From contig JABVXU010000565.1 of NCBI GenBank assembly GCA_013365365.1, positions 1 to 34,215 on the forward strand: a stretch of 34,215 nt of DNA, given 5' to 3'. How positions within the stretch are numbered: position 1 is the first letter of the stretch; each line of letters starts with the position of its first letter. The translations under genes were made by a program, and so were the position numbers. This DNA is from Cruorifilaria tuberocauda (Eukaryota; Nematoda; Chromadorea; Rhabditida; Onchocercidae). The notes beneath the pieces were generated by a model that did not search any database, was not told the origin of the DNA, and saw only the letters and a list, made by a program, of their open reading frames with translations. This document shows positions 20,819-32,166 of the stretch, piece after piece.

Positions 20819-21509
20819 GCATTGGTTTCTTTTTTAAACTGTAAAAAGTATATTTATGTTTTGTATAAAATTAAAACGATAAAATAATGGAATTCAAATT
20901 AAATTCTATCATAAAGTAAAGATTGAATGATTTAAATTCGAGAATATTTGATAATAAATAATCAGTTATCAGATATAATTATTATTTCAAAGGATAATTT
21001 GTATATTGCATGATTATGCCATGTGTTTATAATAATATCATATATTTCTTCGATTTTTGAAGAAACTAAACTTTATTGTCATTGTATTATCTCTTAGTTT
21101 AAGATTGTTTTGTTTTACTGATAATTTAATTTCAGAATAAAATTGTAAATGGTTAACATACTTTGAAAATATCCTACAATATGATAATTACTTATCAATA
21201 AGAGTATCAAGATTATCAATTGATAAAGTCCAACTAATTCTAAACAAAGATTAAGAAATGATAATAAGCTTAAATCGCAAATTTGTTCCTAAATTAATTT
21301 AATTTAAAATTAAGTTATCCTTTTCAAATAATTTTATTTCCGAATAAAATTACACAAATGCTTTTTCAAGTAGTAAAATTAGAATCACATTTCATCATGA
21401 AGCAATAAAATGATGAAATTTAAAATTCATCGAAAAAAACGACAAAACAAAAAGATATTAATTCCAGGAAAAACCAAAAATTTGATAAACATAATTTGAA
21501 TTCATTAAA

Positions 21510-21710
21510 GAAATCAATATTTAATATTTTAATCAATCTGCTATCAATTATCACTTACTGATTAAAGCATTACTTTATCACATCTGTTGAGTGAGCTTAA
21601 TTAAGAAGTCAGTATTTAGGAATTTAGGAAATCAATACTTAATATTTTAATCAATCTGCTATCAATTATCACTTACTGATTAAAGCATTACTTTATCACA
21701 TCTGTTGAGT
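21510..21710. repeat. Nearly perfect 83-bp direct repeat
   Basis: 21510-21592 and 21628-21710 differ by one base (AATATTTAAT versus AATACTTAAT) and are separated by 35 bp. The near identity implies a recent duplication. Each copy has TATCACTTACTGATTAAAGC and CACATCTGTTGAGT. Confidence 0.9.
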
Positions 21711-21919
21711 CATCCTTATTTTTCCCTTCTAAATAATGACACAAATTAATTGCTTCCTCATAATTGCATGATATATTATTTTGTACAGGTGAATGACTTT
21801 CATCGTTGTGTCATTTGGAATATGCAATTACTATTATAGAAAATTATAAACTACATGCCTTGGGACTAAGTTAACCATCAACGTAGTAATGTTTCATTTC
21901 CAGATTTAATGATGATGAT

Positions 21920-21922
<3 letters not shown>

Positions 21923-21957
<35 letters not shown>
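21923..21957. repeat. GA dinucleotide microsatellite
   Basis: An uninterrupted run of about 16 GA units followed by A-rich sequence. It is likely polymorphic and a potential GAGA-type element, with no gene immediately beside it. Confidence 0.9.
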
Positions 21958-21959
<2 letters not shown>

Positions 21960-22739
21960 AAAGAGAAATGAATGATAAACAGGTATGAAATATTGTACCG
22001 AAGAGAAAAAAAAGTTGTTTAAAAGGTGTTAAAAAGAAATAAACTTTATTATCAATTAAGCAAATATGATTGCAACAAACGGAAGCTAACGTAAAATATA
22101 TGAAACGATTTTTTTTTTCTCTTTCCTTTTTTTTTTTTTGAAGTAATTATTTAAATCAATAGGTATAAATATAGAAAGTTAAGTCAAGTGATAAATTTGA
22201 ATTTGCGCTATCCAATTTATCCAGTTAGATAAAATTCTTTAATTTAAAGTATGTTTTTTTTTTCGTATTTTAGGTTTTTTCAAATGAATCAAAAGTAACT
22301 TCTTTCATTTCTAAATTTCTTTTCATTTTTTTTTTCCTTCAGCTTGCTCTTTACTCTCATTTCAGGTGTATTTTATTGGTAATTATTTATGTTTACCTAA
22401 CATTTCAGCGAGTAATAAAATGGTGAAAATAAAGAATTAGGTAATGAAAAAGGTATAAGTATTACTTTTTTTTTACTTCTAAAAAAATTGAGTGAGAAAA
22501 ATTGCAAGAAAATGGAGAAAGGAATGACTTAAATCTACAGCAATTATCAGTAACCTATTATCTATTCCTCTTTTTTTCCCAAGTTTAAACTATTATAGGT
22601 TTGAAAGTTTAGTAATAAGTCTTAAACCATATTGAAAATTCGTCATCCCTCCTATAGTGTATTAGGAATAAAAGTACAAATTTTAATTATTTTCTTGCAC
22701 AAATAATTTATCAACAAGAATTTTTAATGATTAAACATA

Positions 22740-23220
22740 TTGTGCTCACTTATCAATCTTCTATTATGCTTTACTTTGATCAGCAAATTATCAGTGAAAG
22801 ATAATCACACTATCAATTTTTGTTCTTCTATTATATTTTACCTTGATCAAATTATCAGTAAATTATCAATCCTAAATCCATTACGTCTTACTTTGATCAG
22901 TAAACTGTCAACCTTCCAATACTTTTTACTTCGATCAAATTATCAGTAAACTATCAGTCTTAAATCTATTATACTTTGATTATCAGTAAACTATCAATCT
23001 TAAATCTATTGTATTTTACTTTGATCAAATTATCAGTAAACTGTCAATGATCAAATTATCAGTAAACTATCAATGTTAAGTCTATTACGTCTTACTTTGA
23101 TCAAATTATCAGTAAACTGTCAACCTTCCAATACTTTTTACTTTGATCAAATTATCAGTAAACTATCAATCTTAAATCTATTATGTTTTACTTTGATCAA
23201 ATTATCAATGAAAGATAATG
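22740..23220. repeat. Minisatellite upstream of the flp gene
   Basis: Roughly nine imperfect copies of a unit of about 50 bp with the core TTACTTTGATCAAATTATCA then GTAAACTATCAATCTTAAATC. Some copies are truncated. It ends about 100 bp before the first ATG of the neuropeptide gene, so it forms most of the proximal upstream region. Small frames on both strands here are repeat artefacts. Confidence 0.85.
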
Positions 23221-23321
23221 TATGTTTGAATAATTTAAGCAATTTTTTTTTCAATATTAGAATTGTAAAATTAATTTGTAAAATTTGAAATAATATTTGC
23301 AAGGAAAAAAAAAAAGAGGAA

Positions 23322-24664
23322 ATGAATCGTATCAGTTTTAGAGTAAAATCCAATCCTATGAATGCTTATCGGGAAAATATGCTAATAGTAATACTTACAA
23401 TTCTGATCTGTGCTTTATCACAATGTTCGATTGCTAATGCGATGACTTATGAGGAATTTTGTCAGCATTATCCGGCAGTTCTGCAATATCGATCTCAACC
23501 ACGTTCAGGTTTACTTTTTCAATTTTATTTTAAATATTGATTAGCTAGTCTAACTTTCCGAACAAACTAAAATTTAAGCAATTTTGAACAAAGTAAAATG
23601 AGAAATTTTCTTCAAAATGAAAAAGCTTTCGCTTTAACTTAATTAATTATTTTAAATTAGTGCATTTTATGCATATATCCAGTGATCATTTGAAATTTGA
23701 CAATTTTTAATTTTCCAACAAAAAAGTTTACTTACGATTTACTTATAGGAAAAAATATTTAATTTTAAAAAATTTTTCTAATTTTTGAAACATTTTCATT
23801 TTGTAGAAAAATTTATAATTGAAAAGAATTTTACGAAAAAATTCAAATAAGATTCAGTTAGTTTTTAATTTAATGAGCATTTTTTCATAATTCTTGATCT
23901 CAAATGAAATTAGCTAATCTAACTTTCTGAACAAACTAAAATTTAAGCAATTTTGAACAAAGTAAAATGAGAAATTTTAAAAGTAATTATAAACCTGAAA
24001 ATGTCAACGACTATAAATTTACCCAAAAGTTTTTATATTTTTCAAAAATTTTTGAAATTGAAGAAATGAAAAACGAAATATTTCAATATTGCAGTACAAA
24101 TTTCTATACTTACATTCTTATTATTCTCATATTCCTTTCTCCAAATCAATGTATTAATATATCCATTAATTATTATTAATTAAAATTTAAATAATTTAGA
24201 CAGTTACTGAACGAAATTCTAAAATGAGAAATTTTAAAAAAGCAATCTCACAACTGAAAATTTCGACGATAATAAATTTAATGAAAATTTAATTAATATA
24301 TTAATTAATACAATTCTAAATTTATCCCTAAGAAATTTCTTTTCTTTCTTGAATACCGTAAAAATAATACGCTTACAGTAACAAAAGTTTTATTTGAAAT
24401 ATTTAAAATTTTTTTTTTTTGAGAAAAAATGTTTATATTCGATTAAAGTAATCAAAGAATTAATTTCATATCTCAGTCAATTCTTATCATAACTTTTCAC
24501 AATGAAACTTTTTTAATTTTGCAGAAAAACGAACAAATTATGATTTCATTCGATTTGGTCGTAGTGAAAGAGCACTCCCGGCAGCATACGATTACATACG
24601 TTTTGGAAAAAGACCGGACTTTCCGGCTAATCGAAATTCTGATCAAGATAATAATCGTGACTAA
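23322..24664 (+). CDS. flp-25: FMRFamide-like neuropeptide precursor, flp-25 type
   Basis: Exons 23322-23508 and 24525-24664 join in phase 1 (TCAG|GTTTAC ... TTTTGCAG|AA) and encode 108 residues. The first exon carries the hydrophobic signal sequence LIVILTILICAL; Met at 23322, 23358 or 23379 could start it, and the later two place the signal nearer the N-terminus. A short spacer contains FCQHYPAVLQYRS. The second exon encodes KR-TNYDFIRFG-R (residues 64-75) and, after SER, ALPAAYDYIRFG-KR (79-92), then an acidic tail of 16 residues. After cleavage at basic sites, the C-terminal Gly becomes the amide, giving TNYDFIRF-NH2 and ALPAAYDYIRF-NH2 or a shorter form. C. elegans flp-25 makes DYDFVRF-NH2 and ASYDYIRF-NH2, a clear match in motif and order. 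The product is a neuronal signal acting on G-protein-coupled receptors; no cell of expression can be told from the sequence. Confidence 0.88.
23541..24285. repeat. Two to three related copies within the flp intron
   Basis: 23541-23609 and 23910-23978 are near-identical 69-bp segments (TTAGCTAGTCTAACTTTCCG to GAGAAATTTT). A third, more diverged piece follows from about 24201, sharing AAAATGAGAAATTTTAAAA, then CAATC/TAAT...CTGAAAAT and GACGATAATAAATTTA (compare 23978-24022). The plus-strand frame at 23967-24179 spans these copies and shows no precursor features. Confidence 0.8.
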
Positions 24665-24754
24665 TAGTGAAATCAAATATCATCGTTGAAAATAATTTGA
24701 TGCATGCAGTAATATTTTTTTTTATCTCTCTAATGAATAAGTAATTTACTCTTC

Positions 24755-24760
24755 AATAAA
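24755..24760 (+). terminator. AATAAA poly(A) signal of the flp gene
   Basis: CTTCAATAAAGTGAACTG lies 91 nt after the stop codon, close to the arrangement at the lustrin-repeat gene (TCAATAAAG). Confidence 0.6.
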
Positions 24761-27560
24761 GTGAACTGTTATTGGAATAATGAATTTTTGCACATGAAAA
24801 AAAAAATAAAATTTCGAGAATTTCATATTTAAAATCTTATATTTTCATATAAATCTGATACCGATAAAATAAAATTAATTAAATTTCAATTCTATAATTT
24901 TATTATAATTTCAATTCTATAATTTCATTTTCATTTGATTAAATGTTTATATCAAAAGGTATAGTTAAGTTGATTATGAATCAAATTAAGTAATTATTCA
25001 AATGTGATCAATTGACATAAGTAAGTTGATTTATGATATATATGAATAAATTGATATAAGTATGATACGTATGGTATAAGTATGGTATGTAAGTATGATA
25101 ATTGATATAATATGATGTGATATATATTAATATAAATTGATATAATACTAATCGTCGGTTAATTTACGATTTTAATTTGAATCATTTCACTAAATTAATA
25201 AGTAATCTATTGGTTCCTTTTATTGCACCAGAAACAGAAAAACAATTATATCGTACTTTATAAATAATTATGTCATACTGTAGAAAACCGTAATATTTGA
25301 TTACAGTCAATCAAAAATAAACCTGATATGATCTATATTAATATATACTGTAAATACAATATGCATTTTTCCTACCATATTTTATTAATATTTTTTAATA
25401 GCTTATTAACGACTTAATAAACCATATAAATTACTTATATCCGTGTCTTCAATTAGTATATTCATACATCTGTTGATCAGTATTAATTAAAATTTAAATA
25501 ATTCAGTTAGTTACTGAGTTTTCCATATTTACAATCCTCAAAATGTATTTTTTTGTTTTTTCATTGTTTTGCTCAAATTAAAATGAGAATTGAAATTTCA
25601 TTAATTTTATTCCATAAAAGGTTAGGTTAATTTAAAGGTATAAACAAATCGATATAACAATGGTAGTAATTGATAGATTTAGTAGATTTGATAGTAATTG
25701 ATAATTTTTAAAAAATTTCATTGAATAACTTATATGAAATGAAAATGATGGTTGATTAGAAAAATATGAAAAATAATAATAATACACATTAATAATTGCA
25801 ATACTTCAAATCTATTCAAATTTATCAAATATAAATAAATCGTTCGTTTCATAGAAATAACACGATTACTGTATCTTACCGTAGGAAGAATGAGACATAC
25901 TGTAGTAAAACATTCTGTTGTCGAATATGTATCCGATAAATTTCATAAGATGTACTTTAACTTTAAAATAAAGCATAATAAAATATTTATATAATTTTTA
26001 TATCAATGAAATTTTAATATTTTGATTTAAGAATTAAAGACTATTTGCTCAAAATCTAAAACTTATGCGGAAAAAAAATTTTTTTGAAATGAAAGTAATT
26101 AGGTAGGGGAAGAAAGAAACAAGTAATATCACCTTTTAATATTCAATTTTTCAATTTATTTTTTGTTTCTAAATGTATTTCAAATTTGGAAAATGAAAAT
26201 AAATCGTTAGAAATGAAATACTTTAGAATTTAGCCATCGAAGTTAAATAGCCAAGTTAAACTGCAACAGCTTAAATAGTATAAATAGAGTAAACCTATTG
26301 GATGCTACCTTAACCTAACTATCTTTACAAAGAACAGAGAGAAGACTAAAATCATAAAACTTAGCTACCAAATTAATTTACAGTAATTATAGAGCTTCCT
26401 AAATATTGAAATTGAATATTTCTGATACAATTTTCTAAATTTCGACTTGCATTTTTCATCCTCATATAATGAAATAAGGAAAAAAAAGAAGTGTAAAGTT
26501 TTATTTTTAATAAAACAAAGAATCTAAGCAGAAAACTTGAAAAAACAATTATTCTAATTCTAAAAGTTAAGAAACTTGAAAGTTTAATTTTAAACTTTAG
26601 AAATTTATTTACTATTAACTTAAATTTGAAGTTGGGAAATGTTATTTCTTTCTTTGCAAGAAATTTTGAAGTTAAAATGAAAGTTTAGGCTTTTCTTCTA
26701 ATTAAATTGAAACTAATTAATTGTTTTTTTTTCCGGCATTTCCAAAAAATATCTGTCGAAATAAAAAACATTATCATCTGTACTCTGCGGGAAATAAAAT
26801 TTTCATTTTTAATTTCCAACTGGAACTATCGGTTGAATAAATCAAGTTTTCATTCCATTTTTCAATTAATTATTTGAAAACAAAATTTGATGAAATAATT
26901 AAAATTCAATCAAAATGAAAAAGAAAAGTGCATATATCGAATTTCGAATTTACCTTTTTCTTCACCTTTTTTTGATCTTTTTTTAATTTCCGGTTTTATC
27001 TTCGGTGAATTCACATAAAGCTGTCAAATTATATTTACTTTAATTATTTACTCTAATTGAATAGTGACTTACATTTTAGTGAGTTTTACGTAACTTAGCA
27101 AGATCAAACTTGAAAATATATCTTGCTTAAATAGTTTAATACAATTTTTAACTTTAATTTCAAATCAATAGTTTAAGATAAAATTATATTTACTTTATTT
27201 GACCAAATTTTCGATTGTAAAAATATTACTTTATAAAAGCTGCACAAAAGACATATAAAAGTTAATAAGGTATAGGGTAAAGTTATATTTTTAATTATTA
27301 AATTTCTTCTTGTAGAATCTATAGAAAGTGTGTGATAAAATTTAATCAGTAAAAAAGAGTTATCATAAAATATGAATGATACCAATATATTAAACATCAT
27401 AATGACAAATGATAATGATAATAATCATAATGATAAATGATAAGACTTCATCTTACTTAGATAAATTGTTCTAATCTCTTCAATAGTAATACTTTGAATT
27501 AAGAAATAATGCACAGATAATTTTATGTATTGATAAAGAAGAAGAGAGGAATAAGATTTT
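24761..27560. other. Intergenic DNA, no gene seen
   Basis: 2.8 kb of AT-rich sequence. It has a stretch of TATGATATAAG-like imperfect repeats (25020-25150) and TGATAA-rich tracts (27400-27440). Frames are short and low-complexity. A minus-strand frame at 27173-27400 is hydrophobic AT noise. Confidence 0.5.
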
Positions 27561-27571
27561 ATCAGTGATAA

Positions 27572-27716
27572 ATGAAGAAATGGGCGTTATCACTGTTCTC
27601 ATCCAATTTTGAATTTCAATTTTGGAGAGACGAACGGAAGGATCGTTTTCAATTACTGTTATCCGATTACTTCTACAATCACGTTCTCATTCCTTTTGTA
27701 TCAGTTAATATTGCTA
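27572..27716 (+). pseudogene. Possible first exon of the channel pseudogene
   Basis: It is open from ATG for 48 codons to a strong donor, GCTA|GTAAGT, in phase 1, which matches the phase of the next exon. The text (MKKWALSLFSS...) is not a signal peptide in this frame. Another frame of the same DNA gives a hydrophobic run TFSFLLYQLILLV, which would be one if a frameshift had occurred. Kept as tentative. Confidence 0.35.
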
Positions 27717-28247
27717 GTAAGTTTTTTTAAGTTATCAATAAAATTGATAAGATTTCAGGAAATAAAATAAGTAATAAATGAGTAATAAGTAATATGACAA
27801 AATTAATTAGTAATAAGTAATATGACAAAATTAATTCAATTCATATATTAACTCAGCAATTTGCAACAGTTATCATATCACTGATAATGATAATGAAAGT
27901 AATAGTAAAAGTGATGAAAATGATAATGTGACAATGAAAGTAATAGTAAAAGCGATGAAAATGATAATGTGATAATGAATACGGTGATGGATGATAGAGT
28001 GATGAAAATGATAAAGTGATAATGAAAGTGATGATAATTGATAATTTGGCATCTGATTTAATTGCTTAATTTGAATATTAACAATGAAATATTGATAAGA
28101 TATCAGTTGACATTGATGTCATTATCAGTAAAATTAGCGATAATTTTATACTATTTCAAGAATTTAAGTATGATTTAAATAATTAAATTAATATATTTTG
28201 ATTTAAAAAAATATAAAGGCTTATGCCATTTTTTGATGAAATTTCAG

Positions 28248-28429
28248 TAAAACTACCAAATATTCCGAATCCGGAAGAAATCTTAAATGCTTACTTGAAG
28301 CAGCGCAGAATGAACGATGAGCAACGCTTATTCAAACATATTATCCGGAATTATGATGTTTCCGTATGACCGGTTTGGAATGCCAATACTGTTTACATGG
28401 GTCTTACACTCACGCATATTTTCAATATT
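28248..28429 (+). pseudogene. Channel pseudogene exon: extracellular N-terminus with in-frame TGA
   Basis: It follows ATTTCAG. The frame reads DEQRLFKHIIRNYDVSV, then TGA (28367-28369), then PVWNANTVYMGLTLTHIFNI up to GTAATA. Nicotinic receptor subunits have NY(N/D)-x3-4-RPV-x-N and GL-x-L-x-Q-I here, so the stop sits where Arg is expected (CGA to TGA is a single CpG-type transition). An alternative reading, a donor at GTATGA just before the stop, would drop the conserved PVWN strand. Confidence 0.8.
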
Positions 28430-29616
28430 GTAATATTTTTTAACTTTATCAAATTCTTACTTACTTAAACAAAATTACGGATTATAGACAAATTTATTCA
28501 TATTAACTTCAAAGTGTGCTTTGAAAATTCATTTAAAAATAGAAATTTAATAACCACTTTGGTAATTAGCACTGATAGCAATAATTTTTCAAAATTCCAT
28601 TGTAAGTATATTTTTCAGATAAATGAATAAATATGAAAAAAAAGCCATTAAATTTAAAATTTAATTGAGCAATTTAAATTTTAATTACAAAGAAATTAAA
28701 TTTAACATTTTTGAAATAAATATTTCTTGTAAAATATAAATAACTTTTCCGTTTTCATGATTTTATTACATTTTTCTATATATTTTCTGAAAATTTTCAT
28801 TCTAAAGTTATATTACAAGTGAGAAAAAAAAAAGAATTGAATAAATTATTTGAGAGCAAAAAAATAAAAAAAAAATATTTCACTAAAAAGATAAATTGAG
28901 ATAAAACTTGACTAAAACTTGCTTAGAGTTAAACTAATTTACAATATGACTTAAGAAAATGCCAATTTATCATTTTATTCTTATTTAATTTTAAAGATAC
29001 GAATGCAAAATTTTATTATATTTTAAAAAGCGAAACAAAGCTAACAAAGCTAACATGAAATTCATTCATTCATGCTTATTGTATGATTTTTCTTCTTCAA
29101 AAATTCCATCTCATTTCATCAATTTTTGTTTTATTATCTTGGGAATTTCATTCTCTTTCAAATCTTTCAGATTATTTCAAAAGTTTTGTCAGCAAATAAA
29201 ATTTTGAGATTTTTTTTAATTGAATGAAAGAAAGAAAGGAGAAAAAGAATTTTAAATAAGCAATAAAAAAATCGATAAATAAATAAAAATCGAACAAATA
29301 TGAAAAATAGAAAAAGATCGAAATAATAAACAAACAGAACAATAAAAAATTGAAATAATAAACAGAGAAAAAAAAACAAAGAATAACAGAATAAAAAGAT
29401 TCTGTAGAATTTAGTATAATCGAAGTAATTAATTAATCATTAATTAACCTAAATTATTTCATTAACTTGAATTAATTAATCCTACAAAACTGGGCCATTT
29501 TCCAGAAATATTCAGTATTGCTAAACATAATCTCAATTTTATTGTAAGTTTTAGTTTGACACTTTGGTTTCTTTCTTTCTTGAAATTTGATTTTAATAAT
29601 TTTAATTTATCTGAAG

Positions 29617-29775
29617 GATGAAAGAAATCAAGTTTTTACGTTAAAAATGTTTGGGTGGAACAAAGTTGACGTGTTCATTGGAATTCATTGGAATCCAATT
29701 AAATTTGGCAATATTAGCAAGCTAACAGTTAGCAAGAAGTAATTTATGGCCACCGGATATTATTCTCTATAATAA
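29617..29775 (+). pseudogene. Channel pseudogene exon: loop D/A region with four lesions
   Basis: It starts DERNQVFT where subunits have (V)DEKNQ(V/L)(L)T, in the same phase as the previous exon end. It then shifts frame by the T/A run at 29641-29645 into NVWVEQS, meets TGA at 29667, continues RVHWN, and shifts at the duplicated TCATTGGAAT (29675-29684, 29685-29694) into NPIKFGNISKLTVSK. It shifts once more before LWPPDIILYN. Each fragment matches the next piece of the family pattern (W-x-P-D-I-x-L-Y-N), so the order is certain although the frame is not. The acceptor has decayed to CTGAAG. Confidence 0.82.
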
Positions 29776-29835
29776 GTTATCATCTATTACTTAACTTCAA
29801 TTGATTACTTTATAATTATCAATGATTCAATTTAG

Positions 29836-30028
29836 TTCTTAATTTCCACACGTACGTCTCAAGTACAGTATCAGTACAGTATCATTAACAATGATGCAGT
29901 GAAAGCATTACCGTATGAAAGCGGTGAGATAATAACACTTGGCTTAACAGTACTATTGGCTTATTCTGTTTTTAGCTTTAATATTGCTGAAAATATGCCG
30001 GAAACATCAGAAGTTATTCCTCTTATCG
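29836..30028 (+). pseudogene. Channel pseudogene exon: TM2
   Basis: The clear part runs from 29900: [40 protein letters not shown] and LI, ending ATCG|GTAATA in phase 1. This is the pore-lining helix with the conserved (D/E)SGE-x-(I/V)(T)LG start and the P-x-TS-(D/E)-V-x-PLIG end. Upstream in-frame sequence to 29836 (after CAATTTAG) does not look like TM1, so the exon either starts at an internal AG or has lost its front by deletion. Confidence 0.85.
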
Positions 30029-30764
30029 GTAATAAATCGTTCAGTATTACCTAAACTTAAACCTAAAAGTTTATTACTTTATTACCTAAAAGTTTTTTTC
30101 TTTCTCAATCAGATGAAATGATAATATTGATTATTATTGTTAAAGAATATTACAGAAAATATTCAAAATAGTATTATTGAAATTTGATGTTACAAAGTAA
30201 TATTGATAGTATGACAAAATAGCACTTAAATAGTATTGAAAATTTTTAACAATTTATCTATTCGTATCAAGTATTCATATCTTTTGATGGAAAATTATTA
30301 AAAAATATCAAGGATAACTATAAATAATGAACAAAGAAACATAATAATTCAACCAATTTCATAATTTTTTATTAAAGTTATTAGCAAACTTATCATAACT
30401 TTTTATTAAAATTATTATCAAACTTATTAAAACAAAATTTCAAAAATCTCCAAAAAGTTCTACCTACGTATTTGATAATCGATTTAAAATTCTAACAACA
30501 ATAATACTTACTAATTAATATCTTCCGTAAAAAGAATGATTTTGGGATTTGTTTTAAAAGAGTTTTGTAAGGAATGATCGGATAGTATGATAAAGATTTA
30601 TTAGCAAAAAGTTTTATTCGTCTTGAAGTTATAAGACAATTATAACAAGTTATAAAGCTAATTACTTCATTAATTCTTCTTTACTCGTTTATCCTGGGAA
30701 ATAATTTGATAAGTAATAGAAGACATTGGACAACATTGTCGTTGAAATCGGTGATACTTAATTA

Positions 30765-30970
30765 ATCAGTATATTAGTAAATTGGACAACTGGTTACTTT
30801 ATTAGTATATTTGTAAATTGGTGGTTACTTTATTAGTATATTAGTAAATTGGACAACTGGTTACTTTATTAGTATATTTGTAAATTGGACAACTGGTTAC
30901 TTTATTAGTATATTAGTAAATTAGACAATTGGTTACTTTATTAGTATATTAGTAAATTAGACAATTGGTT
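30765..30970. repeat. Minisatellite of about 36 bp within the channel pseudogene
   Basis: About five copies of TTAGTATATTAGTAAATTGG plus ACAACTGGTTACTTTA. Some have GTATATTTGTAAATT and the later ones have AGACAATTGG. It lies in the gap between the TM2 and TM4 remnants. Confidence 0.88.
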
Positions 30971-32166
30971 AATTGATCTGGTTAATTTGGTTTTGGTTAA
31001 ATTAATTGATCATTTTAACTATCAATCATTTACAGTATAGCAAATCGAGGGAAATAACGAAGAATATCTTATCATTTAATAAAAGATATTTGCAGTGAAC
31101 TAGATTCCAGTAGCATAATTATCAAGAATACTTGATTACTTGAAAAATTACTTGATCATTTCAATATTTCTAAGTAATTTTAATTTTTCGATAAATGATT
31201 AACGATATCGAAAGTTATGCAACATCTTTCATGCCTGCGCATCAAACACACGTTAATAAATTTTAAAAATGACAGTAAATCATATTTAAATTTTTCAATT
31301 AACAAATAATAAGTTTTGAGTAAATGAATTAATTTGTAAATGCAAATTTAAGCAAAATATTTGATGGGAATAATTGTTTATCACTTATCGTTCTCAGTAT
31401 CAGACATAATGCTGAACGAAATTGCAGGTATCGATTTTATTCATTTGATCATTGCAAATTCTCAAAATAAAAAATTTACAGTTTATTAGAATTTTGAATT
31501 TCAGAACCTAAAATTAATTTTAATCTAAAATTAAAATTCAAACCTAAATTTGTCATAAATCATTTGAGTAGTTTGTGTTTTAGACCATCAAATTGGTTGA
31601 ATTTTATTGCTTATCGGATTCTATTGGACCCATATTTGGCACAAAAAACTCAAAACGACGACAAAAATTGGAATCTACAAGAAGTGGCCAAAAAAATTCG
31701 ATAAGCGAAGTTATTGTATTATATTTTGGAAATTATTTCTCATGTCTTTCATGCATTATAATTAGAATGTAAATTTAGTATCGTATTTAGAGTTTAATTA
31801 AATATATAGATATCATTGGATCGTTAATTGATATCTTGATCAATATCATTATGATATCATTTAACAACTTAGTGATATCTATTGTTTTTTATGCGATCAA
31901 TTTTTTTTTTCAATAACTAAAAATACTTTTAATAAATTTACCTAAATATATACAATAAAGTGTGAGTAGAAAAAGAGATAAGAAAATATTCAAATTTCCG
32001 TTACGTTAAAATATTTCACGTGTGACTTCATCATGGTCAACAAAAATGAACATACGATCATCATGTATTCACACGTTATATTCTCACGTGACTTTACGTT
32101 GTCTATGAAACTGAAACGTTTTCTATAGTTTCACTTTGAAAATTAAAATGATATTTATTTTTTCAG

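Larger units (their letters stand above)
20819..22730. other. Intergenic DNA between the lustrin-repeat and flp genes
   Basis: AT-rich, with no exon I can support. It holds the 83-bp direct repeats (21510-21592, 21628-21710), a GA dinucleotide tract at 21923-21957, and several poly-T runs. Confidence 0.55.

Noticed and set aside
28364..28369. GTATGA read as a true splice donor that avoids the TGA
   Set aside because: The frame beyond the TGA continues with the family's conserved PVWN...GLTLTHIF strand and ends at another GT in the phase required by the next exon, so the stop is better seen as a lesion.
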